Source: Granulicella sp. UBA5172 (lineage in GTDB: Bacteria > Acidobacteriota > Terriglobia > Terriglobales > Acidobacteriaceae). Taken from it: a stretch of 5,388 nucleotides of DNA. The stretch covers positions 8,002 through 13,389 of the forward strand of contig DHWW01000190.1 of assembly GCA_002413385.1 (NCBI GenBank), given 5' to 3'. Below, piece by piece: positions 1-5,388 of this stretch; positions within the stretch are counted from its first letter, which is position 1; every line of letters starts with the position of its first letter. The position numbers and the translations under genes were made by a program. The notes beneath the pieces are model-generated. The model was given only the letters and a program-made list of their open reading frames with translations. It searched no databases and was not told the origin of the DNA.

Positions 1-764
1 TCCCCAACGTCATCTTCAAAAATCCTCCCACCGTCTTCACCGGAGAATACGGCGACCCCCACTGCAGCGACGAACTCCTCTGGGCCTCCGCCGAACTCTT
101 CCGCACCACCCACGATCCACAATATGAAGCCGCCTTCAACGACGCCATCACACCCCTCCTCCCCAAGCTAAAAATCAATGTCCCCAACTGGGGCGACGTC
201 GCCTCCATGGGCCTCTGGGCCTACGCCTTCGCCACCTCCTCCAAGCCCACCGCAACCACCACCGCGATCCAGCAAGCCACGCAAGCCGCCGCCGCCCAAC
301 TCATCGAACGCACCCGCACCAACGGCTACGGCAACTCGCTTTGCCTCACCGACTACCACTGGGGCTCCAACTCCAACGCCGCCAATCAATCTCTCCTACT
401 ACTCGTCGCCCACCGCCTCCAACCCAACCACACAGCCCTCGACGCAGCCCTCTCCAATCTCCACTACCTCCTCGGCCGCAACTGTTTCGGAGTCTCCTGG
501 GTCACGCAGCTCGGCCACCGTCCCTTCCTTCATCCACACCACCGCCCCAGCGCCGCCGACAACATCCCCGCCCCCTGGCCCGGCCTTCTCTCCGGAGGCC
601 CCAACGCCCACGGCGGAGACGCCATCGCCGACGCCCTCCCCAAAGCCCCACCCATGCACATGTGGCTCGACGACCAGCGAGCCTACTCGATGAACGAAGT
701 CGCCATCAACTGGAACGCCCCGCTAGTCTTTCTGCTAGCCGCCGCGAACAGCAAACTCACGTAG
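1..764 (+). CDS. Family 9 glycoside hydrolase (endoglucanase/cellodextrinase), C-terminal part, 5' end outside window
   Basis: The reading frame is open from base 3 to a TAG at 762-764 and gives 253 residues of an (alpha/alpha)6-barrel cellulase catalytic domain. Family 9 enzymes cleave beta-1,4-glucans by inversion. Seen here, numbering from base 3: a DYHWGSNS block; YLLGRNCFG followed by the His signature PHHRPS, with the active-site His near residues 179-180; then GLLSGGPN; and WLDDQRAYSMNEVAINWNA. This last stretch fits the second GH9 signature exactly, with the general-acid Glu at residue 232 and the D223/D224 pair. The N-terminal Asp pair that activates water lies off the left edge, as would any signal peptide or Ig-like domain. 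The protein stops about 20 residues after the catalytic Glu, so there is no C-terminal carbohydrate-binding module. Codons end mostly in C. Secretion or periplasmic location is expected for the family but cannot be seen here. Its stop lies 3 bases from the stop of the opposing hemL. Confidence 0.93.
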   Translation, partial: PNVIFKNPPTVFTGEYGDPHCSDELLWASAELFRTTHDPQYEAAFNDAITPLLPKLKINVPNWGDVASMGLWAYAFATSSKPTATTTAIQQATQAAAAQLIERTRTNGYGNSLCLTDYHWGSNSNAANQSLLLLVAHRLQPNHTALDAALSNLHYLLGRNCFGVSWVTQLGHRPFLHPHHRPSAADNIPAPWPGLLSGGPNAHGGDAIADALPKAPPMHMWLDDQRAYSMNEVAINWNAPLVFLLAAANSKLT

Positions 765-767
765 TCC

Positions 768-2132
768 CTACCGCACCGTCTCCTTCAACGCCCCGCGAGC
801 CGCCTCCAGCACCAACTCCACCTCACGCTCACCATGCGCCGCGCTCACAAACGCAGCCTCATACTGGCTCGGTGGCAGCCACACGCCGCGCTCCAGCATC
901 CCGCGATGGAACCGCGCAAATGCCTCCGTATCCGACGTCGCCGCAGTAGCAAAATCCCTCACCGGCTCCGGTGTAAAGAACCACGTAAACATACTTCCCA
1001 CACGATTCGTCGTCAGCGCAATTCCCTGCTCCGCCGCTATCTTCGCCACACCCTCAGCAATCGCAGCCGTCGTCGTCTCGAGCTTCGGATAAATCTCCTC
1101 GCGCCCAGCCAGCAAAGCCGAAATCGTAGCAATCCCCGCAGCCATCGCCAGCGGATTCCCACTCAGCGTTCCCGCCTGATACACCGGCCCCAGAGGCGCA
1201 AGGCAGTCCATAATCTCCGCCCGCCCACCGAACACTCCCACCGGCAATCCACCACCCACGATCTTCCCCAGCGTCGTCAAATCCGGCAGCCCGCCCAGCT
1301 CCCGCGCGAACAACTCCTGCGCTCCACCAGCCGCCAGCCGAAACCCAACCATCACTTCATCAAAAATTAACAGCGCCCCATGCTTCTGCGTAATCGCGCG
1401 CAGCCCGGCAAGATATCCAGGCTCCGGCAAAACCGTCCCCGCATTGCCCACCACGGGCTCCAGGATCACACACGCAATCTGCTCTAGATGAGCCTCAAAC
1501 GCCGCTTCCACCGCGGCCAGATCGTTATACGGCAATGCCAGCGTATGCATCACCGTCTCCGCCGGAACGCCCGCCGACCCCGGAATCCCAAACGTCGCCA
1601 CGCCACTCCCCGCCTTCACCAGCAGAGCGTCCGCATGGCCGTGATAGCAACCCTCAAACTTGATCACAAACGGCCGCCCCGTAAACCCACGCGCCAGCCG
1701 TATCGCCGACATGCAAGCCTCCGTCCCCGAGCTCACAAACCGCATCTTCTCCATCGACGGATAGCACTCCTGCACCAGCTCCGCGAGGTTCGCCTCCGCC
1801 GCCGTGCTCGCTCCAAACGACGCACTCTTCCCCGCCGCCTCGCGTATCGCCTCCACCGCCGGAGGGAACGCATGCCCCAGCAGCATCGGCCCCCACGACC
1901 CAAACATATCCACCAGCCGATTACCGTCTGCGTCGATCAGATACGCTCCTTCCGCGCTCTCCACAAATGGCGGATTCCCGCCCACCGCCCGAAATGCGCG
2001 TACCGGAGAGTCCACGCCCCCCGGCAAAAATCGCTCAGCGCGCCGTTGCAGCTCCGCCGATCGTGCAAAAGAAAGTACCATGGAACCAAGTATAGGAGTC
2101 GCCTCAAAATCGGCTGCTAAACTTGTCGTCAT
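768..2132 (-). CDS. hemL: Glutamate-1-semialdehyde 2,1-aminomutase
   Basis: This PLP enzyme converts glutamate-1-semialdehyde to 5-aminolevulinate in the C5 route to haem and other tetrapyrroles, in the cytoplasm. The 454 residues cover the whole family: [11 protein letters not shown] at 37-47, SSGTEA (PLP phosphate loop) at 134-139, YHGHAD at 163-168, EPVVGNAG at 225-232, FDEVMVGFR at 257-265 with the PLP-ring Asp258, the Schiff-base lysine K290 in [14 protein letters not shown], and [15 protein letters not shown] from 319, which is diagnostic for this family rather than for other class III aminotransferases. Family members are usually near 430 residues. Met18 (ATG at 2081) would give a more typical 437, but has no Shine-Dalgarno. 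The ATG at 2132 has AAGGA six bases upstream, so I prefer it. Unlike the plus-strand genes, its codons often end in G. It is divergent from purM and convergent with the GH9 gene; no partner haem gene is adjacent. Confidence 0.96.
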   Translation of the reverse strand: MTTSLAADFEATPILGSMVLSFARSAELQRRAERFLPGGVDSPVRAFRAVGGNPPFVESAEGAYLIDADGNRLVDMFGSWGPMLLGHAFPPAVEAIREAAGKSASFGASTAAEANLAELVQECYPSMEKMRFVSSGTEACMSAIRLARGFTGRPFVIKFEGCYHGHADALLVKAGSGVATFGIPGSAGVPAETVMHTLALPYNDLAAVEAAFEAHLEQIACVILEPVVGNAGTVLPEPGYLAGLRAITQKHGALLIFDEVMVGFRLAAGGAQELFARELGGLPDLTTLGKIVGGGLPVGVFGGRAEIMDCLAPLGPVYQAGTLSGNPLAMAAGIATISALLAGREEIYPKLETTTAAIAEGVAKIAAEQGIALTTNRVGSMFTWFFTPEPVRDFATAATSDTEAFARFHRGMLERGVWLPPSQYEAAFVSAAHGEREVELVLEAARGALKETVR

Positions 2133-2138
2133 TGCATA

Positions 2139-2143
2139 TCCTT
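2139..2143 (-). promoter_or_regulatory. Ribosome binding site of hemL
   Basis: On the minus strand AAGGA is followed by six bases and then the ATG at 2132-2130. This decides the hemL start in favour of the longer form over Met18. The site overlaps the TTG at 2142 that would open a longer purM frame on the other strand. Confidence 0.65.
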
Positions 2144-2232
2144 GAGCAAGCGAAGGCGGCCTTCTTTGGCTAAATCAAAATTAGACGACGGAGCAAAGAC
2201 TCCGCGTGGCAGCATAGCGACGCCTGCGCACC

Positions 2233-2238
2233 AGGAGA
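2233..2238 (+). promoter_or_regulatory. Ribosome binding site deciding the purM start
   Basis: AGGAGA is a strong Shine-Dalgarno sequence; its AGGAG core ends nine bases before the GTG at 2247. The competing upstream TTG at 2142 has no purine-rich sequence in front of it. This site is the main reason for calling purM from 2247. Confidence 0.65.
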
Positions 2239-2246
2239 CCCGCGCC

Positions 2247-3275
2247 GTGCGCAACGACGATCACGCGATCGTCTCCACCGATCGCCACGTCCTCGCCAAC
2301 GACCGGATCAAGGGCCTCGCGCGCCGCACCTTCAACAAGCAGGTCCTCAGCGAGATCGGCGGCTTCTCCGGCCTCTTCGCCCTCGACGCCGCCCGTTTTC
2401 CCGACCCCGTCCTCGTCGCCTCCACCGACGGCGTCGGCAGCAAACTCGAACTCGCCATCCAGCTCGGCCTCCACTCCAGCATCGGCTCCGACCTCGTCAA
2501 TCACTGCGTCAACGACGTCGCTGTGCAGGGCGCCACGCCCCTCTTCTTCCTCGACTACTTCGCCGCCGGCTTCCTCGATCCCGACGTCGTCCAGCAGCTC
2601 ATCAGCGGCCTCGTCGACGCCTGCAAAGCCAACGGCTGCGCCCTCCTCGGCGGCGAAACCGCCGAAACCCCCTGGCTCTACGGCCACTCCGACTACGAGC
2701 TCGCAGGCTTTCTTACCGGGGTCGTCAGCCGTCCCCGCATGCTCACCGGCGAAGCCATCCGCGAAGGCGATTACCTCCTCGGACTCCCCTCCACCGGCCT
2801 CCACACCACCGGCTACGCCCTCGCCCTCAAGCTCCTCCTCGGCACCGCCGGCTATCGCCCTGAGCAATACGTCAACGAGCTCGGCGATAAAGTCGGTGCC
2901 GCCCTCATGCGTCCGCATCGCAGCTATCTCTCGCCCATCCGCAAACTCATTCAGGCCGAGGTCGTCAGCGGCTTCGCCCACATCACCGGCGGCGGCCTCA
3001 CCGAAAATCTCCCCCGCATTCTCCCCCGCGGCCTCGCCGCTCATGTCGATCTCTCCACCTGGGAGCCACCACCACTCTTCACCCACATTCAAAAGCTCGG
3101 CAGCCTGGACGCCGACGAGATGTTCCGCACCTTCAACATGGGCATCGGCCTGGTCGCCATCATCCCCGCCGACCTGCTCAAAAAGGCGCGCCTCACCCTC
3201 ACCCGCATGAACGAACGCTCCGTGGTCATCGGCCGCGTCATCCGCAAATCCCCACCCAGAGTCATCTACTCCTAG
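2247..3275 (+). CDS. purM: Phosphoribosylformylglycinamidine cyclo-ligase (AIR synthase), divergent
   Basis: PurM makes 5-aminoimidazole ribotide from FGAM with ATP in de novo purine synthesis, in the cytoplasm, normally as a dimer. From the GTG at 2247 the product has 342 residues, close to the usual 345. A frame open from TTG 2142 would add 35 basic, low-complexity residues, but it lacks a Shine-Dalgarno and its codons are not like the rest. Conserved blocks: RIKGLARRTF and EIGGF near the N-terminus, TDGVGSKL (D61, K66), NDVAVQGATPLFFLDYF (N89, D90), GGETAE from 135, HITGGGLTENLPR from 245 and TFNMGIG from 295. Departures from the family: the N-terminal YxDAGVDID motif reads HAIVSTD at the aligned place, EMPGMY reads ETPWLY, and LHSNGYSL reads LHTTGYAL. 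The overall length and the remaining blocks argue for a working enzyme or a diverged paralogue rather than a pseudogene. No other pur gene is adjacent. Its TAG stop overlaps the stop of the gene on the other strand. Confidence 0.9.
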   Translation: MRNDDHAIVSTDRHVLANDRIKGLARRTFNKQVLSEIGGFSGLFALDAARFPDPVLVASTDGVGSKLELAIQLGLHSSIGSDLVNHCVNDVAVQGATPLFFLDYFAAGFLDPDVVQQLISGLVDACKANGCALLGGETAETPWLYGHSDYELAGFLTGVVSRPRMLTGEAIREGDYLLGLPSTGLHTTGYALALKLLLGTAGYRPEQYVNELGDKVGAALMRPHRSYLSPIRKLIQAEVVSGFAHITGGGLTENLPRILPRGLAAHVDLSTWEPPPLFTHIQKLGSLDADEMFRTFNMGIGLVAIIPADLLKKARLTLTRMNERSVVIGRVIRKSPPRVIYS

Positions 3276-3454
3276 CCCACGTCGGTCGCAGAGTCGGGCG
3301 TGCTCATCTGCCGCCCAACATCTGGCTGTGTCCGTACCGCATCGTCCAGGATGGCCCGTATCTCCGCGACAACGCTTCTTCCGTCTCTGGCAGCTCTGGC
3401 CTTCAACGCAAGATGAGTCTCAACGGAAAGATGGCGCACAATCACAGTCGGCAT
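3272..3454 (-). CDS. FitA/VapB-like ribbon-helix-helix protein, orphan antitoxin
   Basis: This is a 60-residue protein with a ribbon-helix-helix fold: strand PTVIVRHLS (2-10), first helix about 11-24 (ETHLALKARAARDG) and second helix about 25-40 (RSVVAEIRAILDDAV). The pattern VIVRHL...LKARAARDGRS...EIRAIL matches the DNA-binding half of FitA-type antitoxins, which dimerise, bind their own operator and are neutralising partners of PIN-domain ribonucleases. I use the ATG at 3454, which has TGGAG seven bases upstream; a GTG at 3457 would add one residue. Two oddities. No toxin follows: the gene runs straight into the 3' end of purM on the other strand. The tail after residue 41 is short and lacks the longer C-terminal arm by which FitA antitoxins hold the toxin. 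Codons include three AGA within about 40 bases plus ATA, GTT and CTT, unlike the neighbours, which suggests transfer. It may be a stand-alone regulator or a relic. It lies 31 bases downstream of the M50 protease and is probably cotranscribed. Confidence 0.8.
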   Translation of the reverse strand: MPTVIVRHLSVETHLALKARAARDGRSVVAEIRAILDDAVRTQPDVGRQMSTPDSATDVG

Positions 3455-3460
3455 CACAAC

Positions 3461-3465
3461 ACTCC
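3461..3465 (-). promoter_or_regulatory. Ribosome binding site of the RHH gene
   Basis: TGGAG on the minus strand lies seven bases before the ATG at 3454 and only four before the GTG at 3457. It therefore favours the ATG, and it shows that this small frame is set up for translation. Confidence 0.55.
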
Positions 3466-3485
3466 AAAATTCATCCTACCGGCTG

Positions 3486-4580
3486 CTACCGCGCCATGCC
3501 CGCAAACTGCGTCTTGTACACGATCACGCCCAGCACCAGAATCAGCGCCTGAAAGTACAAGAACGTCCGCGTGCTCGGCTTCTCCGGCCCGTCACGCGTG
3601 AAGCAGCGCCACGTCATGCCCAGCCCCACAATTGCAAAGATCCATTGCGTCGTCTGCCCAAACAGCTCGCCATTCGTAATCGTCAGCCCAAACAACACAG
3701 CACACGTCGCCGCGATCAAACCACGCTGTAGCTTCGAAAGCGCAAACGTCGCCTGCGCACCATCCAGCCCCAGCACCGGCACCAGGTTCAGGAAGTTAAT
3801 CCAAGCCCCCACATAGACCAGCACCAGAAAAATCGGCAGGTGCGTTGCAACGAAGATGCCATAGCAGGCCAGCGCTGCGAGCAGCCCATACATCGGCCCG
3901 GCCAGCGAGATCGACGCCAGATCTTCCAGCGACACGCCCTGCGAATACCACCGCACATACGCCCCCATCATGGGCAGGAACACCGGCAGATCTGCCTTCA
4001 ATCCACGCCGCCGCACCGCAACATAGTGGCCCATCTCGTGGATAAACAGGCATGCGATAAACCCGGCCGCAAACTGCCATCCAAACAGCACCCAATAGAT
4101 CCCGAAGAACGCCAGAAAGCTCAACAGAAATTTCAGCTTCAACAGCAAAAAAATCGCCGACTTGATCTTGATCAGAAACAGCGCAATCGGCGCAAACGGT
4201 CCCAGCCGCTTGGCCCACTTTGCCTTCGTATCATCCGCCGCCTTCAGCCGAGCATCGATCTGCGCGATATGCTGCCGCACGCTCTCCGCCTGCGTCGTCT
4301 CTTCCGGCAACCACACCAGCGCCGATCGCCACCGGTCCCGCGCCTCCGTCCACTTCTGCTCCTGCTCCAACTGCTGCGCCGAGTGCGCAATCTGCCCCAG
4401 GTGCGCGCCATACGTCAGCGTCTGGCAATCCGGGCACGCCAGCGTCCCCTCCGGCAGCCAGTGGCTACACGACGGGCAGCTATGGATCACCTCAGGCGCT
4501 GCGAGTTCGGGCGGAAGTACAGTTACATTCGTAGTCGACACGGCATTCACTATTCTATTGGACGCGGCTGGCGTCCACAC
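3486..4580 (-). CDS. M50/site-2-type membrane metalloprotease with N-terminal zinc ribbon
   Basis: The product has 364 residues and is an integral membrane zinc protease. Seen from the N-terminus: a ribbon CPSC...CPDC (C35, C38, C49, C52); a charged helical stretch about 60-115 resembling one to two TPR-like helices (KWTEARDRWRSAL); hydrophobic segments about 127-165 and 168-186; the zinc motif HEMGH (H181, E182, H185) inside a membrane segment; SLAGP at 225-229; further membrane segments about 230-246 and 249-266; NLVPVLGLDG (N265, P268, third zinc ligand D273); and three more hydrophobic stretches up to about 356. All M50 catalytic elements are present, so activity is likely. There is no PDZ domain. 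The family cleaves transmembrane or membrane-associated proteins; the substrate here is unknown. The start is uncertain: GTG 4580 is the farthest upstream possible because an in-frame TGA precedes it, but neither it nor GTG 4550 or GTG 4541 has a Shine-Dalgarno. Codons end mostly in G. A small RHH gene follows 31 bases downstream. Confidence 0.88.
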   Translation of the reverse strand: MWTPAASNRIVNAVSTTNVTVLPPELAAPEVIHSCPSCSHWLPEGTLACPDCQTLTYGAHLGQIAHSAQQLEQEQKWTEARDRWRSALVWLPEETTQAESVRQHIAQIDARLKAADDTKAKWAKRLGPFAPIALFLIKIKSAIFLLLKLKFLLSFLAFFGIYWVLFGWQFAAGFIACLFIHEMGHYVAVRRRGLKADLPVFLPMMGAYVRWYSQGVSLEDLASISLAGPMYGLLAALACYGIFVATHLPIFLVLVYVGAWINFLNLVPVLGLDGAQATFALSKLQRGLIAATCAVLFGLTITNGELFGQTTQWIFAIVGLGMTWRCFTRDGPEKPSTRTFLYFQALILVLGVIVYKTQFAGMAR

Positions 4581-4593
4581 GATGCACCCGCAT
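4555..4593 (-). CDS. Possible 12-residue leader ORF ahead of the M50 protease
   Basis: An ATG at 4593 with a very good Shine-Dalgarno opens a frame of 12 codons (MRVHRVDASRVQ) that ends in TAG at 4557-4555. It overlaps the first codons of the protease in another frame. Its stop lies four bases before an in-frame GTG of the protease at 4550, a spacing compatible with translational coupling by re-initiation. Alternatively, 4593 may be the ancestral protease start separated by a one- or two-base indel, natural or a sequence error. Peptide function is not implied. Confidence 0.25.
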   Translation of the reverse strand: MRVHRVDASRVQ

Positions 4594-4634
4594 CACAGCG
4601 CTCCCTCCCGGCCTCACGTACCATCTAAACCATC
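4581..4634. promoter_or_regulatory. Short divergent region between protease and OYE genes
   Basis: Two divergent genes start only 54 bases apart here, so both promoters must overlap or lie inside coding sequence. On the plus strand TACCAT at 4619-4624 is a weak -10 candidate that would give an almost leaderless OYE transcript, in keeping with the lack of a Shine-Dalgarno before its ATG. No matching -35 is visible, so the call rests mainly on gene arrangement. Confidence 0.3.
4601..4609 (-). promoter_or_regulatory. Strong Shine-Dalgarno sequence upstream of the M50 protease
   Basis: GGGAGGGAG on the minus strand is followed by seven bases and then the ATG at 4593. It is about 20 bases from the protease GTG at 4580, too far to serve that codon directly. 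It is the only good ribosome site in the 54-base gap between the protease and the oxidoreductase. Confidence 0.5.
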
Positions 4635-5388
4635 ATGCCCACCGCGCCCGACAACCTCTTCTCTCCGCTCCAGCAGCGCAGCATCACCCTCCCCAACCGC
4701 ATCGTCGTCTCGCCCATGTGCCAGTACAGCTCGGTAGACGGCCACGCCTCCGACTGGCACCTCGTCCACCTCGGCACCCGCGCCATCGGCGGCGCCGGCA
4801 CCGTCATGACCGAAGCCGCCGCCGTCAGCCCTGAAGCCCGCATCACCCCCGGCGACCTCGGCATCTACTCCGACGACCACCTCCCCATGCTCTCCCGCAT
4901 CACCGCCTTCCTCAAGGAGCACGGCAGCGTCCCCGCCATCCAGCTCGCCCACGCCGGACGCAAGGCCAGCATGACCGCTCCCTGGGTCAGCCCCTCCCAC
5001 ACCGCTCTCGCCTCGGAAGGCGGCTGGACCAACGTCGTCGCCCCCATCCCCCTCCGTTTCCACGACGAATACCCCCTCCCCCACGCCCTCGACCGCGCCG
5101 GAATGGACAAGATCCTCGCCGACTTCACCGCCGCCACCCACCGTGCCGTCGCCGCCGGCTTCCTCCTCGCCGAAGTCCACGCCGCCCACGGCTACCTCGC
5201 CCACGAATTCCTCTCCCCACTCTCCAACACCCGTACCGACGACTACGGCGGCAGCCTCGCCAACCGCGCCCGTTTCCCCCTCGAAATCATCCGTGCCGTC
5301 CGCGCCGCCTTCCCCGAGCACCTCCCCGTCTGGGTCCGCGTCTCCGCCACCGACTGGGTTAGCGCCGCGGCTGACACACCGGAGGGTC
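4635..5388 (+). CDS. Old Yellow Enzyme family NAD(P)H:flavin oxidoreductase (YqjM/XenA class), 3' end outside window
   Basis: An FMN-dependent TIM-barrel ene-reductase that reduces activated C=C bonds of alpha,beta-unsaturated carbonyls, and in some members nitro compounds, in the cytoplasm. 251 residues are visible. The ATG at 4635 is the only sensible start, because an in-frame TAA sits nine bases upstream; it has no Shine-Dalgarno. Class-defining residues: SPMCQYSS with C29 and Y31, equivalent to YqjM Cys26 and Tyr28, which tune the flavin and are the mark of the class III or 'thermophilic-like' group; DWHLVHLG; RITPGDLGIYSD from 69; IQLAHAGRKAS from 102; HAAHGYL with H182 and H185 as the substrate-anion-binding pair; SPLSNTRTDDYGGS; and WVRVSATDW with R235 in the place of the FMN-binding arginine. 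The missing end should be roughly 100 residues with the phosphate-binding strands. Codons almost all end in C. The substrate cannot be told from sequence. Confidence 0.93.
   Translation, partial: MPTAPDNLFSPLQQRSITLPNRIVVSPMCQYSSVDGHASDWHLVHLGTRAIGGAGTVMTEAAAVSPEARITPGDLGIYSDDHLPMLSRITAFLKEHGSVPAIQLAHAGRKASMTAPWVSPSHTALASEGGWTNVVAPIPLRFHDEYPLPHALDRAGMDKILADFTAATHRAVAAGFLLAEVHAAHGYLAHEFLSPLSNTRTDDYGGSLANRARFPLEIIRAVRAAFPEHLPVWVRVSATDWVSAAADTPEG

Larger units (their letters stand above)
2133..2246. promoter_or_regulatory. Divergent hemL/purM control region
   Basis: These 114 bases lie between the chosen hemL ATG and the chosen purM GTG. The core, roughly 2160-2215, is clearly richer in A+T than the flanking genes and contains TTA, TCA, ATA and AAA triplets that are rare in the neighbouring plus-strand coding frames, so it reads as non-coding. 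It must hold, or lie next to, the promoters for both genes. I looked for -35/-10 pairs on both strands and found nothing near consensus with 16-18 base spacing. No inverted repeat or riboswitch fold was obvious. The role is therefore inferred from position and composition. Confidence 0.4.

Noticed and set aside
178..949. Pro/Ser/Thr-rich and Arg/Pro-rich plus-strand frames over the GH9 gene
   Set aside because: They resemble proline-rich linkers, but they lie in the wrong frames of a GH9 catalytic domain whose signatures match perfectly in the third frame.
2079..2081. Alternative hemL start at Met18
   Set aside because: It would give a more typical length, but no Shine-Dalgarno lies at usable distance, while the upstream ATG at 2132 has AAGGA six bases away.
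834..2120. Plus-strand Arg/His/Pro-rich frames across hemL
   Set aside because: They are shadow frames of hemL with no domain, no ribosome site and a composition typical of reading GC-rich coding DNA in the wrong frame.
2142..2200. Promoter hexamers in the hemL/purM gap, such as TTGAGC at 2142 or TAATTT on the minus strand
   Set aside because: No pair has near-consensus boxes with suitable spacing on the same strand, so single hexamers are not worth calling.
2181..3092. Long minus-strand open frame (303 codons) opposite purM
   Set aside because: It is rich in Glu, Gly, Ala and Val with no recognisable domain and lies exactly antisense to conserved purM motifs. It is what C-ending codons on the plus strand create on the other strand.
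4550..4623. A 24-codon minus-strand frame starting at an ATG near 4623
   Set aside because: It has no ribosome site of its own and overlaps the strong Shine-Dalgarno and the other candidate starts; most likely chance.
4614..5321. Long minus-strand open frame (235 codons) opposite the OYE gene
   Set aside because: It is low-complexity Gly/Val/Glu/Asp sequence, antisense to a well-conserved flavoenzyme, and is a composition artefact.
1..5388. CRISPR arrays, tRNA or rRNA genes, insertion sequences, integrase or attachment sites
   Set aside because: I scanned for direct repeats, cloverleaf-like segments, terminal inverted repeats and transposase motifs and saw none.

Overview
The window is GC-rich bacterial chromosome with compact gene packing: six protein genes, no RNA gene, no mobile element and no CRISPR array. 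The protein sequences and the very strong G/C bias at third codon positions suggest a soil or plant-litter Acidobacteriota of the Terriglobia type (Granulicella/Edaphobacter/Terriglobus-like). That placement is an inference from general familiarity, not from a search.

Layout from left to right. Positions 1-764 (+) hold the catalytic C-terminal part of a family 9 glycoside hydrolase (cellulase type). It converges, with a 3-base gap, on hemL (2132-768, -), the glutamate-1-semialdehyde aminomutase of tetrapyrrole synthesis. hemL is divergent from purM (+, best start GTG 2247, end 3275), the AIR synthase of purine synthesis. The 114 bases between them must carry both sets of expression signals. 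purM ends in a stop codon that overlaps, tail to tail within CTAG, the stop of a 60-residue FitA-like ribbon-helix-helix protein (3454-3272, -) with no toxin partner. Thirty-one bases upstream of it on the same strand lies a membrane M50/site-2-type metalloprotease with an N-terminal zinc ribbon and a TPR-like helical stretch (4580-3486, -). A 54-base divergent gap then leads to a class III Old Yellow Enzyme reductase (4635 to beyond the right edge, +).

The genes do not form one pathway. hemL and purM are housekeeping biosynthesis genes, the GH9 enzyme degrades beta-glucan, and the OYE reduces activated alkenes. The only plausible shared transcript inside the window is the M50 protease with the small RHH protein.

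I found no convincing new multi-gene system. Points that deserve a second look are: the PurM, which departs from the family at several near-invariant motifs; the orphan, short FitA-like protein with foreign-looking codons behind a membrane protease; a strong Shine-Dalgarno upstream of the protease that serves a 12-codon ORF in another frame rather than the protease itself; and a window-wide C-over-G strand bias that dictates third-position codon choice by gene orientation.
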